Shown: piece by piece, positions 44,754 through 57,142 of the stretch
Position numbering within the stretch: the first letter of the stretch is position 1
Layout: every line of letters begins with the position of its first letter
Assembly: GCA_947179155.2 (NCBI GenBank)
Contig: OX359286.1
Coordinates: 38,246,908 to 38,310,907, forward strand
Direction of reading: 5' to 3'
From: Hedera helix
Lineage: Eukaryota; Streptophyta; Magnoliopsida; Apiales; Araliaceae
DNA: 64,000 bases
Notes under the pieces: model-generated
Databases searched by the model: none
What the model saw: only the letters and a program-made list of their open reading frames with translations
What the model was told of the DNA's origin: nothing
Translations under genes and position numbers: made by a program

Positions 44754-45998
44754 ATGAAAAATCTTACTAACGATCAAAGGCGAGTCATCTACGAAATATT
44801 GTTGAAGCACAGCCAAAATGGAAAATTAAAGAAGGGTTCAATTGCATCTACAGCTTCCCAATTTTCAGTAACTACCAAGACAATTAGTCGCATATGGAAG
44901 CGAGGACAAAACTCAAGCGTAACCGGTACCATCGATGTTTGTTCAAGACGTATAGGAAGGGTTGGTGGAAAACGAGTTCAAATTGATTTCAATCAAGCTT
45001 CGGATATTCCACTTCGTCGAAGAACAAATATAAGGTCACTTGCAAGTGCTATGAATTTATCAAAGTCCACTCTTCACCGAAGGATTAAAGAAGGTAGTTT
45101 AAGAGCTCATTCAAATGCTATAAAACCTACATTGACACATGAAAACAAGAAAGCAAGACTCAAATTTTGTTTATCAATGATTGAACAAAATACTCCTTCT
45201 GGAAATCCAGTTTTTAATGGTATGTATGATTGTGTTCACATTGATGAAAAATGGTTTTATATGACAAAAATTGCTGAACGATATTATCTTCTTCCGGATG
45301 AAAGTGAGCCTTTGCGGACTTGTAAAAGCAAAAAGTTTATAACCAAAGTAATGTTTTTAGCTGCAGTTGCTCGTCCACAATTTGATGAAAACGGTAATGA
45401 AATTTTTTCCGGAAAAATTGGTATTTTCCCATTCATTTGTAAGGAACTTGCTAAGAGAAAAAGTAAGAATCGAGATGTCGGTACCCTTGAGACAAAACCG
45501 ATTTATCCAGTAACACAAAAGGTTTTTAGATCTTACTTGATCGAAAAAGTGTTACCTTCAATTAGAGAAAAATGGCCTTCTTCAAGTGTCGGAAGTCCTA
45601 TTTTTATCCAACAAGATAATGCCAAACCACATTTGCGTGTTGATGATGTTGAATTTGTGGAACATGCGACAAGAGATGGATTTGATATTCGTTTACGGTG
45701 TCAACCCCCCAACAGTCCAGATATGAATGTTCTTGACCTTGGTTTTTTTAGAGCCATTCAAACTCTTCAACACCAAGAAGCTCCTACAACTATTGACGAA
45801 TTGGTAGCTGCCGTACAGAAGTCATTTGATCAATTCTCATCAAAGCGTCTCAATTATGTGTTCTTAACTTTGCAAACATGCATGGTTGAAGTAATGAAGG
45901 TGTTTGGTGGGTTTGATTACAAAGTGCCGCATATGAACAAGGGGGGGCTAGAAAAAGATGGCAATCTCCCAACTAGCATCCAATTTGAACGAATGTGA
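44754..45998 (+). CDS. Plant mariner transposase, DD39D, intact
   Basis: 414 residues without interruption. The N-terminal helix-turn-helix (LTNDQRRVIYEILL...VTTKTISRIWKRG) binds the TIRs. A second HTH-like segment follows (RRRTNIRSLASAMNLSKSTL). The catalytic core has Asp 1 in CVHIDEKWFY, Asp 2 in FIQQDNAKPH and Asp 3 in SPDMNVLDLGFF. Exactly 39 residues lie between Asp 2 and Asp 3, which defines the plant DD39D class (Soymar/Osmar-like). It cuts and pastes the element at TA sites in the nucleus. No intron is needed. ATG 44754 is the first Met and gives the normal N-terminus of the family. Confidence 0.96.
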   Translation: MKNLTNDQRRVIYEILLKHSQNGKLKKGSIASTASQFSVTTKTISRIWKRGQNSSVTGTIDVCSRRIGRVGGKRVQIDFNQASDIPLRRRTNIRSLASAMNLSKSTLHRRIKEGSLRAHSNAIKPTLTHENKKARLKFCLSMIEQNTPSGNPVFNGMYDCVHIDEKWFYMTKIAERYYLLPDESEPLRTCKSKKFITKVMFLAAVARPQFDENGNEIFSGKIGIFPFICKELAKRKSKNRDVGTLETKPIYPVTQKVFRSYLIEKVLPSIREKWPSSSVGSPIFIQQDNAKPHLRVDDVEFVEHATRDGFDIRLRCQPPNSPDMNVLDLGFFRAIQTLQHQEAPTTIDELVAAVQKSFDQFSSKRLNYVFLTLQTCMVEVMKVFGGFDYKVPHMNKGGLEKDGNLPTSIQFERM

Positions 45999-46322
45999 TG
46001 GATGAAACTATTTTGCATCTCCAAGAACCATGATTTGAATCTTATTCTAAAATTGTTACTGTTTTCCTTTCTTTTTCCTATGGTATTTGGGTTGTATGTC
46101 TTTTGCTGCTTTGGTTTGTTCTTAAACCTGTTCACCTATGCTCGTAGTCACATTGAATTTAAGTTACTCCTATTGAATTTAAGTTTCCTGTTTTGTTCTT
46201 CAACCATTGAATTTTGCTATAGTACTTAACTTTGTAGACATAAAATCATAGATTCAACAAAAAAGAAACTCATGTAATTACTCCAAAAATATAAAGCACT
46301 TGCCCAAATTTCATTAAACATC

Positions 46323-46787
46323 TCACTTAAATGATGGACACTTTCCAAAATTGCATAACCAACAATTATTTCGATTCTCATAGTGTGATTGGCGGATTTC
46401 CATCATCTCAATATTTTTTTTCATATTTGCAACTTGTTGTTCTAACAGTTCAATTTTTTCTTGCATAACTGTCATTTTTTTGTATACTTCAACCATTTCT
46501 TGATCACATGTTTTCTCATCTTCATCTTCAGTTTCTAGAATTCCAAGGAGACCTCGTGCTCGTTTCATCGACTTCTTGGATGGCATTTGAATACTTTTGT
46601 CGGCCTCATATTCAAATGTTCTCTTACAATATTCTTCATTCATTGCTGCAATAGCAAAAATCAAAGGAAAAAAAAAAAAGAGAAAGAGGACATTAGAAGT
46701 AGTATTATGAGAAAAACAAAAAAACAAAAAGTAAACTATCTTACCTTTGCCAAAAATCTGAGCGAAACTTGTTAACGGAATCTTCAA
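46323..46787 (-). CDS. Second, convergent ORF inside the MLE: coiled-coil protein of unknown function
   Basis: The minus strand holds a 154-codon open frame. Typical splice signals suggest a two-exon form: 46745-46787, then intron 46646-46744 (GTAAG...TTTTTGCTATTGCAG), then 46323-46645. This gives 121 residues in frame. The product has a basic patch (PSKKSMKRARG), an acidic run (ETEDEDEK) and a long heptad region (VYKKMTVMQEKIELLEQQVA) ending with CWLCNFGKC. It would be transcribed inward from the right TIR, toward the transposase gene. I know no standard second gene in plant MLEs, so it may be a captured host fragment or an accessory protein. Expression is unproven. Confidence 0.55.
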   Translation of the reverse strand: MKIPLTSFAQIFGKGKIVYFLFFCFSHNTTSNVLFLFFFFPLIFAIAAMNEEYCKRTFEYEADKSIQMPSKKSMKRARGLLGILETEDEDEKTCDQEMVEVYKKMTVMQEKIELLEQQVANMKKNIEMMEIRQSHYENRNNCWLCNFGKCPSFK

Positions 46788-47124
46788 ATTGGTACTGCAT
46801 GCATGTAGAAGCTATAGTTTTATAGGAGAACAAAAGAGTTTCCAATGTGGTGGAAATACAAAATCAATGAAACAAATTAAGTGCATGAGAGATTTCCAAT
46901 GTAAGTAAGAGAGTGACTTTCTAGCTTTTCAATTCAAAATATTTTCAGCACACAATTAATTGAATATAGAGAGAGAATTAGAATAAGAAAAATATGAGAT
47001 ATTTAATGCTAAGGGTATAATAGGAAAAATTGTGTAAAAGTTTGGTTATTAAAGGAAAGTGGACATTTAACGTGGGACTATTCAAAATAGTAATAAGGAC
47101 TTTTATCTTGGGACGGAGGGAGTA

Positions 47125-48101
47125 TTACTTTGTCTTTGTTGAACTTTATTAATTAAGCTTCATATGTTAAATATTAAGTCAAAGAGATTCTATTTTTATT
47201 TTTTAACATAAGAAAATAGTTATAATTGGAGTACCTAGTGAGATTGTGACCAACGACAAGGAACTCTTTCTAAGCAGCTCATGTTTGATAATGGTAATTT
47301 ATGGCCCAAGGGGAAACAGCTACAGCATTTGTGATAAAGAAATGGATCGACGCCATTGATTATTTTCAAAGGTTTTGGTGGGATACTCACGTAAAGATCT
47401 TTATATTTTTACTTGATCCCTCAGATTAACTAACTGGCTTGATCAGGATACTTTAATTTACACCATAAATTAAATACTTGCTATTTTAAATAATAATAAA
47501 TAAATAATAAATTATCATTTACTTCCTTGCCCCTAAACGTGCACGCGTGAGCAAAAAATATTCAATTGCTAAGGGCTTAATTTTGTCTTTATAAAGTAGT
47601 CCATGTAAAGATCATCAGTATACAGCCATTGTACCTCCAGAGGAAGATATGTTTTAACATAAAATGTTGGAAGAAATCTTTTAGCTCCAAACATGTTCAC
47701 AGCAGCACACCTTCAAGGATACAAATATTTACATTGCTCAGCAGAACCACTTGCACAGGCAGTATAAGAAATGCTACGAAGGGACAGTGAAAATTTACAA
47801 CTCCTTTTTATCTTTTACCCAGGGTGAGGTAGTGTAGAAACAGATTTTACAATTCAACAGGGATTTTCTTTTTCTCTCTCTTCTTATTTTTTAGATGTAT
47901 CAGTATTCTGAAGTTAAAAATAACCAAGTAATACTAAGCTTAGATGTGGACTTCTATGGTTCACATATACAGGCAAAAGTGCTCACCTCTACTGCTGTGT
48001 ACTCAGATTTTGTAATTTTCGGTCAGTGTACTACTAGAGGGCAACTTTGAAAACTGATGCCAATAAGCGCACAACATTCTAAAATTCTTCCATCTTCACT
48101 C
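47125..48101. other. Spacer between MLE and TPX2-like gene
   Basis: AT-rich DNA that includes the 3' UTR of the TPX2-like gene. No gene or bounded repeat was found. Confidence 0.6.
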
Positions 48102-51100
48102 TTAACGGATGCCTGAGCTCCTTTTGCATAGTTCATAGTCAAGAATACATCAGAATGTTGGTATGCTAAGCATTGTGCATTACACTTATTTCACGTACCT
48201 GCTGAACAAGGCACCAATTTTAGTAACGCCTGCATGTGATGGAATTTGCTTCAGCCTGAACCTTGGTGGTTTTTCTTGCACCGATTTTTTTACCTACACA
48301 GATTTTCTGGTTGGTGATACACGTGCACTAAGAAAAATAGTAGAATGATTTCACAACTACATCTAGTTGCGAACTTTAAGAAATGGAAAGAGATTATCAG
48401 ACACAACATGAGTCTCGTAGAAGGTTCCATTCTTACCTCACTTTCTTGTTGGAAGGCTCCCAATTTATTCTCTTTTGAGCCCTTAAACCAAATAATAAAT
48501 AATGCACAAATTTTAGAAGATCAAAATCAAAGTGGATAAGAAATGTTTCATTCCATGATTAGCAGGAACAAGTAGAACCTTTTCAAATATACAGGTAGGG
48601 CGAGGTAATTTTAACTGAGATCCAGTGCTTGGTTGGAGTTCAGGTGTCAAAGTCAGCTACATTCAACAAAGGGCATGTTGGCATAATACGAGTCAGGAAA
48701 GAATTGGAAACATAGGTTTTGGAAGTTAAGATAAATAATAACTTCAAAAATAGCAGTTGATGAAGTTGTAGTGATTTGCAAGAAGCAAATATTTCTATAG
48801 TTTACCTTGTTAAAAAGTTCTATTGGTGGATCATGTCGAACCCTCCGCTCTGTATGAAAATTAAATTCCTGAGATGAAGCTAGAACGTTATGGTTTATAA
48901 GATCACAACTTGATGTAACTTTGAGATATAAATCAATAAAATCAGATAATCCAATCTGGGAACTACCATTGGTACTGTGGTTTCCCTCTTGTTATTTCGG
49001 AAAACTCCTAGGTCTCCTTTACTGGAAAAAATCTGCATTTAGGACCAACATATTACCTTTAGAATTGCTTATAGGCATTTTCAAATACTAAACTCCTAGC
49101 TATATATATATATATATAATACCTTCTTGTTCAGGGGTAGAGCTTTAAATTTGTGAATCATTTCACATTCATCCTGCTTTGGAGCATTTACAACATTTGG
49201 CCTGATAGACAAGCACAGTTTAAGTATAGAACAAAGTTCCTAGTCAAAATATAATGCCAAGCCAAGCAGTAATTAAATGATCTTTCCAAAAAAATTGGAA
49301 ATTTATGTAATCATCTTCAATAGCTCCTCCAATGGCTCTATCATCCATCACTAAACTAAAAGAATTATGTGAATTAATTTAATGATAGCAATAAAAATTT
49401 GAAAATTTTAGTAAGTGCATGAAAATTAGGACATTATAAAAGCTGAACATCAATAGGCTTCACTAGGAATAATCCCATTAACATGCATTTATATAGAGAA
49501 AATAAACGACTCCTTCAGAAATGGAGCTACAAAAATTTTGCAGATAGAATATATATATATATATATTAAAAAGAAATAAAAAAGAAAAACAAAATAGGAA
49601 ACTGAAAATAAGGAACGTTTAGATGATACCATTCATTTTGTAACAATGATCTTCTAAAATCTTACCTTCTGGAATATTTGTAGCCGTATTGTGCAAGTGA
49701 TCCAGCTCTAGGTTGGCGCAACACCTGCAGCAATATAACTTCAATCCAAAGCGGATAAATACAAAATCATAAACACAGATTAGAATGCTAATTATTATCA
49801 TGTATCTGTTGTGACACAATAGATCTATTTCCTTGCATTTCTATTTCCCTGTGACACAAAATGAGAACACAAACTATTAATGCTTTGCTATAACAGTCAT
49901 AAATGCATTAATTTCAACAGGTATAACCTTAGAATCATTGCAATGAACAGAGGATGATGGAACTGCAGAATTGTGTTGCATAGCCCTTTCCGACGTTTTT
50001 AGGTGAAACTCCTGAAGAGCAATGAAATGATGGAAAATGTTAGCCAATAAAGTACACAAGGGAAACCATTTTTAGAAGACTGTTGACCGTGACAGGGGAA
50101 GCAAGACATTAATTAAAATTAATCACTTGCTTGAAACTCTGGTAACCGTGGAGTGCTTCTTTTTAAAAGTAACAGTGAGGGAGCCTCAAAAATCTGCAAG
50201 TTGCAAACAAAATATATCAGTTAAATAAACAATTTGAAGAAGTATTTTATAAAATCCTTTTATATCTCCCACATTTACAGACCTTTCTGTTCAGCGGAAG
50301 AGCTCTAAATGTAGGAGCAGTGGATGTCACTTGTTCATGTTCACTACTAACTTTTGGCCTGAAATCAGGACAAGCAAAGTAGCTTGTCAGAGCAAACCAT
50401 GTTATGCATGTCAATGTTGACTAAAAACAGAAATGTGTAAACAAACCTCATCCTCTGTGCCCTGTGAGCTGTTTCAAGGGAAGGCTCTTTAGGAATAGTA
50501 ATCCATAACTTAGTATGTATCAAATTCCAATCGATGGTACCATCCTGCAAGACCATCCAACAATATTTTCAGAACTCGGTACAAATGCAGATAGTCTTCT
50601 TGGTTCACTTTGTGTGCCCCCTTTCTAAACTCAGTACCAATCCAAATAGTCTTCTTGGCTCACATTCCACAACTTCTTAATATGTGTGTGTGTGTGTGAA
50701 AAATGTCTATCCAAGTAATTCATTTGCTCTTCATAGTATAATTTCTGTATGTTTTCATAAGCGTTTTTCTTACAATGTTTCTTGTTTGACCTATTCAGAA
50801 GTCCACATTGCTTGGTGAACAAAATATCAAATATGCTTGGACACGCTTGTATGGTTCAAGGTTCAAAGTTCAAAGTTATAACAAAAGACAAACGCAAGGT
50901 AATAAAATGAGGAAGAACTGCCAGCATTATGAAATTAAATACATCAAAGAAAAATACATGAATACGTCAAACGGCAAGCTCATTCTTTCGGCAGTAACTT
51001 ACCTTTTTAGGTTCCTTGTGAACTAAATGAGTTTGTTGATTTGTATCAGCAACCTGATATGTAGAAGAATTAGATGTTGAACTGAGACTATAGAACAGAT

Positions 51101-53391
51101 AAGCAGTCAGAGAATTCCAGAACAAGCTTTCAGCAAGAGAGCTCTACTAAGATAGCAAAGCATTCAGATGAGTGATAACAACTATTTACAGATGTCCATA
51201 AATAAAACATGTAACAAAAAGCCTCCATTTTAGCATTGATGGGAACAAGAAGGCCAATTCAAAGGAACATGAAGATTACAGTAAATCTTAACCTTACGCA
51301 AGTGACCTCCCTCAAGCTTTTGTCTCTTAGCAGGTTGGCTCTCCAACGCAGAAGAATTAGTTAAACTTCTCTCATTGTTCTCCAACTTCAAAAACCTACC
51401 ACTTGCAGGAAAACAGGTCATCAGAACATAAAGATGGGACATGGAAAGATTGTCATTCAGTGTTTAGTATATATGTTTGCCAAAAATGCCACACAATTAA
51501 GACATGGGATGCATAAATTATTTGTAACTGTAGAAATCTAAATGCTTTGTTTCTTGAAATCTGGAAGAATAAAGTAGAAGATATGCTAGTTGAAAATCAT
51601 ATATTGTCTTATTACTGGAAACTGGCCCAACTTACCAGAGGTGGCAGTAATGTGGACGAGTGCAAGGAAAAAATCAAGAATATGTACAGAATTCACACCC
51701 AAAAATAAATAAATAGTCACCTAGAATTACCCATTTGACGAGCTTGATTTTGTTTGGCCAATTGGCTAGCTGTTGGCTTCATAAGAGTTGAAATCCTCAG
51801 AACAGATGGTTTAGCAGTGGTATTTCTTTTAGCTTTTGAATCAATCATATGATTATAAAATGTCAAACCTACAAACAATTTGATTGTAAGAATATAGGGA
51901 TATATATTGTAAATAAGAAAAGTGCAAACTGTCAAGGACAGAAAATTGTGAGATGCGTAAATTGGATTAGAGGAAACAAAAAGGGAACGGAAAAAATACA
52001 ATGAAGACAACAAAGAGCACTGAAGTTTATATAATCACCAAAGGGAGCAAAGCTTTAAATTATAGAAGAAAACTTGAGATATCATTCCACAACAAGTATC
52101 TTGCATTCTCAATCAATAACTTAGATCACCTGTAGGTATTTGATGGGATTGATTAAACTTTGGCAAAATGCAACTCTTTAAGTCAACAGAAATCCTTCCA
52201 TTTATTCCTTCACAATAGCAAGACATAAATAATGAATGAAGCAGTCGGAATAACAGCGTCGCATGTGTTATCTTGCTAACGAGCAAGAAAGTAGCCCAAT
52301 ATGTATCATTATATGGAGTGAACAATAAAAGCTAATTCTTGGAAGCTGACAAATATTTTTACTTTATAAAGACTATTAGTATAAACTAGAATTCACCTAG
52401 AGGTTTAGGAATGGAACAACAAAACCCAAACCAAAAAAAATAAAAATACAAACCTCTAGCTATGATACAAATAATATAATGTGCAAGTTTTAGGAACATA
52501 TATTGGGTTGTATCCTTCCAAAACTATAACTTTTTCTTTCCAAGTGATGATGATATAATGTCTAGAACATAATGCAAACTAATAGATGAGAAAACAATAC
52601 TTCTTCAGCATCCAAAATTAAATTGTACCTCTGTTGTTCATATTCATTGAAGAAATTTCTGGGTCCACTCCAATATCAGAGTCACTCTGAGGCAAAGCCA
52701 TGTTTTCCAAACCTTTAATTTGTGGGGAGGCTGTGACATTTTCCAGTAGAATATCCTCTCTCAAAGCTTTCTTTGTAACAAAAGCTGAAATACAAATTAC
52801 ATTACAAATGAAGAAAAAAAAAAAAGAGAGAAACACTTTATGAGGTAACAAAATGAAAATTTGAACTCCAAAAAAAAAAATCCCAGGCTGAAAATTTTAA
52901 GCTTTAGTGAATTTGAGATGTCACTGTTTCTTGGCTAAGTTTTTTAGCAAATATTTCATGTCCAAACAAAAAAATTGAGCATATAAAATTAATTTTTAGT
53001 GAGGAACTAAATAATTTATAAACTTCTGACTGCAGCTTATAAAGGAAATAACACTAGATTAAAGAAAAAGGAATCAGCTTGGGTTTCATTAAAGGTTCAA
53101 ACAGAGCTACATTTGCTTAAATCAGCTGAAAACGGATATATTAACCAGTAATAAAATCTAAAATCAAACTAACAACTTAAGAGCAGCTAGACCTTAGGGT
53201 TTTGGTATAGAACACTTACGCGAAGGTGGATAACTTCCCTTGGATTTGAACCATAGCTCAGCTTCACCAGCCTCAGCTAACGACTCCTCTAGGCTGAAAT
53301 CAAAGTATCGAGCCGCGTCGAACTCGTAATCAAGATCGATTTCTACAGCTGTGAATGTGAACATTACGATATCCTCCATTTCTTCGTCCAT
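48102..53391 (-). CDS. TPX2-like spindle protein / Aurora kinase activator (TPXL2/TPXL3 type)
   Basis: Eighteen exons join in frame to 510 residues: 53220-53391, 52629-52784, 52130-52207, 51721-51868, 51293-51395, 51003-51053, 50447-50544, 50283-50358, 50131-50193, 49928-50011, 49666-49724, 49123-49201, 48967-49032, 48806-48868, 48579-48656, 48437-48481, 48199-48293 and 48102-48120. The N-terminal Aurora-binding segment is EIDLDYEFDAARYFDF (about 17-32), followed by AELWFKSKGSYPPSPFV. Further family landmarks are LMKPTASQLAKQN, AKRQKLEGG, ITIPKEPSLETAHRAQRMR, LPEFQEFHLKTSERAMQH, FKALPLNKKIF and a final SSGIR. TPX2 relatives bind microtubules and activate Aurora A on the spindle. At 510 residues it is shorter than canonical TPX2 (about 750) and matches TPXL2/TPXL3. 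Intron 9 uses a GC donor. ATG 53391 was chosen because upstream codons lack a Met. Confidence 0.9.
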
Positions 53392-56300
53392 TTCCCTCAC
53401 CAACTACTTTCTCTCTCTAAAATCAAAGCTCCAAAGCGAAAACCCTAACTATCAATTGAAATGAATGTGATTAATGGCACAGAACGGCGTAAGGTAGCAG
53501 CAATAAGCGAAACGAGTATACATGCAACTGAGTGTATCTATAGGCGGAGTGAGACGACACGAAGGACAGATTCGTAATAGCACCGAAGCTCAAAAGGATC
53601 CGAAATTTGAATGAGTTGGGGTCCGAATAGAGGGACATCGTTATTTCATTTTGTGACGAAAATGCCCTAGAGACTGTTGAAATTGCCGAGTGTTAGTAAA
53701 TAATGTTTATAGTGTAATTAAAGATACATTTGGGGATGAGATTGTCAATTCAATGAGAAAAAAAGAAGAAGAATTTGTTTGTATTTGAGAGGAGGGAAGG
53801 GCAAGTGTCATCGGAGTCCGAGTTCTGCTTCGGGTCGCGGAAGCGTGTCGGGTGTTTCTGAAATTTCGGCACGGTTTGACTTTTAGCCTTTAGATCTCGA
53901 CGAATTGCGAGATTACCCCTAACGGTTTTATTCGTTTGTCAGGTCATAAACAGGCCCACCCACTGCAAATTCAAAAGAGACCAGGAGGAATTTATTAATT
54001 GCTGCAGTAGTTTTTTTTTTTATCTTTCTAATAGTAAAAAATACTTCTATTTTACACCCTATTTTTTAAAATCCCAAGTTCAAACATCTATTTTATACTC
54101 TATTTTTCAAAATTATAAGTTCAAAAATTATTAGATAAATAAAATTAAAGAGTGTTAGAAGGAGGGAGATCTACATGTTAGTTTTATTTATCTAACCATT
54201 TTTAAACTTGCGTTTCAGTAAAAATAATATAAAATAGATGTTTTTATAGATTTATTCAATAGTAAGTAATTAACTTCAAATTGGGATTATTATTATAACA
54301 GTAAATTCTCATAATTAACTACATATAAAATTTTAGTCAATTAAATTTCATTTTTCTTTGTATAATATTTTATTTCTTTGTCATCCATTTTATATAATAT
54401 ATTGATATTTTTCATATAAAAAATAATATACCAAGTTACCAACAAAAGAATCGACAAATTTGTCATTTAATGTAGCTAACAAATTCCTTTTCAAGCTCAA
54501 TACATTTTTTTTCCATATATAGTATAATTTTGTATTAATGGACCCTTCATAATTTCCCTATTAATAAATACAATTATATCACAAATACAAGATATAATAG
54601 TCTTTGTTCTTATATTCCTAGCGGCCCTTAGCGGGTACGTCCCTTTCAATGGATTACAATTTGCAGGGGATGGGTTAAGCCCCTCCCAGTGGTTCTAAAT
54701 CTGCTATTAAAAGTTGAAACCTGACATCAGTCAGTCCGGAATAATTTGGCGTGAAACTCACTAGTAATGGGCTGGACTAACCATAGATAGATACGATTAA
54801 CAGATCAGTCCATGGCTAAAAATCATGCCTGCCTACCTAGTGCAATTTAAAATGGGCACATATTAAATTATAAAATATTTTTTTTGTATTATGAGTTACG
54901 TGAATAATTATTATCAATAATATTTTAATAATATATTTGATATTATAAGGTCAACCTTATAATTTTATATAATTTGATATAATTCGCAATCGTATTTTGA
55001 CAAGAAATTTTTGTAATACATAACAGGATTCTATTAAATTTAGAGTTATATTTTACATGACGATAAATTTATGTCGATATTAAATATCGACGTATCGATA
55101 CGCAGAACATGAAAGAATTAAGTTGGGATCTACACATTATTATTTTATTTTATTTTATTATATTATATAAAATTTCATGTTTGTCACAATCTAATTTTAT
55201 CATCATATTTGTCGGTGTGTATCATCTTCCTCAAATTTATGGTTCATAGTACTCGTAACCTCAAAGAGTTTACATGCACGACAGAATGATGGGTGAGAAC
55301 AGAGTAAGTTCATTTGGACGGATTTAATAAAATGACCAACCAGCATTCACCTTAGGGGTCAACTTTGAAAGGCAATCAAGCTCGCACCAACCTGTCCTAG
55401 AATAAAGGGCTAACTACAACAGCAACAGGTAGGGTACGTAGGATACTTGGTCTTTGATACAGCCAACTTGTAATCGAAGCCTTACGCATCAACATCCACT
55501 ATATATCTAGCACAAAAGCAACATAAATATTGTCATATTCTATGAATTTGAAAAGGTTGTTAAAATCCTAAATACGCAGCATTTGCAATGTCACGTTGAT
55601 GGAATAATCAAGTGTATATTATTAATTTGAATTTTTTTAGAATGTGCCCTTAGAGCATATTCTAAGCGTTGAAAACAATGCATAATAATATTTATTTATG
55701 TATTTACACTGAATTCAACGCATAAAAAAATAATATACTAGTGGATCCCCATATATTAAATTCCGTATGAATATATAAACAAATAAAATTTATCCTTATT
55801 TTCCGCGCTTAACATGTGTCCTAATGGCACATGCTAAGAGGACCCTATTAATTTATTCATTTTTTTAGAGTATTATTAAGCAGCGAGTTATTTTATCAAA
55901 AAAATAATAATAATAAATTATTTATATTATAACATGATGTAAATATATATAATATGTGAGAATGACGAAATAAATTAGGATTTAGCCGCATATTTTTTGC
56001 CCATTAAATCGACAATCACTATTAATGTGCAGTTAGTAACATGCATGCGTATGAAATCATACACGCTATATGTTTGGGTGATCGCAAATAAAATAATTTT
56101 AGAGAACATAAATCAATGGACTCGTATTAATGCCGATCAACAATTAATGCTTGTTTGGACTCTGATAAAGTGCAATTTAATTTCAAGCCAACCCTAGCTA
56201 GTTGGATGAAGTTTGAGCGTAGGAGAATCAAACTAACTTGTCCACCGTACACATCGGCAGCCTTCAAATGCTTGTTGTCAAGTCACGTCACATGCATACC

Positions 56301-57138
56301 AAAAGTCTTCACAATCGATCATGAACATTTTTGTTAACGATAAATTTATTCACATGATAATTAAATATTATATCAAAATATTATATTTATTTATATTATT
56401 AAAAAATAAAATATAATACAAATTTTAATATTTTATTTTATTTTTTAATAATATAAATAAATATAATATTTAATTATTATATATCTATACTTATTATTTT
56501 GTTAAGAAAAAAATATTGAAGAGAAAACAAAAAATACAATTACACTATATGAATCATGTAAAAAATAATAATAAAATAACGTGTTAAAATTTAAGAAGAA
56601 TAGAAAAAGAAAAAAATTATTTTTATTTGGTGGTCGCATATTAATAAAAATTAAAAATTTGACACTTACAAATTACAATCGTATTTTAAATACATAAAAA
56701 AAAAGTCCACAAAAATGTTTCGTAAAATGCTTTTAATTATACTATTTTGTTGTATTATTTGACTTTTTTTATCAACCACGCTGACTAAGTAAGGAGTAGC
56801 GTTTTCCTAAGAAAGAAATTGAATTTAGCACAATTATTTTGAGGGCTATTTTAGTAAAAACACTCCTACCCCAAACATAGTAAATAATATCCCAACAACG
56901 ACTAGATTCATCCTCTCCTCTCAAACAAGCAATTAACGGCGCAAAGTCATCAACAATCTTCTTTATACAAATATATTAAATTTAAAAAATTAATATATTT
57001 TCTTAAAAGAAAAAAAAAAAAATAGAGAGAGAGAGAGAGAGAACCTTGCCCACTGCCCAACCCTCTCATAGTCTCTCCTCCTTTTTCCTACACTCCTTTG
57101 TACTCTCCGTCCGTCCACTCGACAATGTCCCCACAAAC
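53392..57138. other. Divergent intergenic region between TPX2-like and ACS10/12-like genes
   Basis: 3.7 kb with both promoters. Apart from a MITE-like inverted repeat (about 55641-55838) and a GA run (57021-57042) in the ACS-like leader, it is AT-rich. I see no gene. Small ORFs near 55997-56337 have no recognisable features. Confidence 0.6.
55641..55838. repeat. MITE-like inverted repeat
   Basis: The left end AATGTGCCCTTAGAGCATAT with TCTAAGCG and the right end CGCGCTTAACATGTGTCCTA with ATGGCACAT are imperfect inverted copies about 35 bp long. They bracket about 130 bp of AT-rich DNA. Each end is itself partly palindromic (GTGCC...GGCAC). No coding. Exact ends and target duplication are uncertain. 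Confidence 0.5.
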
Positions 57139-57142
57139 ATGA
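57125..57142 (+). promoter_or_regulatory. Five-codon uORF overlapping the ACS-like start codon
   Basis: ATGTCCCCACAAACATGA starts 14 bases before the main ATG, in another frame. Its stop TGA overlaps the main start as ATGA. If the transcript begins upstream, this could tune initiation at the main start by reinitiation. Confidence 0.45.

Larger units (their letters stand above)
44265..47122 (+). mobile_element. Complete mariner-like element (plant MLE, Stowaway-type ends)
   Basis: A 2858-bp element bounded by TA target duplications (44263-44264 and 47123-47124). The ends are CTCCCTCCGTCCCAGGATAA on the left and, reverse-complemented, CTCCCTCCGTCCCAAGATAA on the right. The identical run continues to AAAAGTCCT. 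These are the termini shared by plant MLEs and Stowaway MITEs. Inside are an uninterrupted transposase gene and a second, convergent ORF. Intact ends plus an intact transposase suggest a recent, possibly autonomous, copy. Confidence 0.96.
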
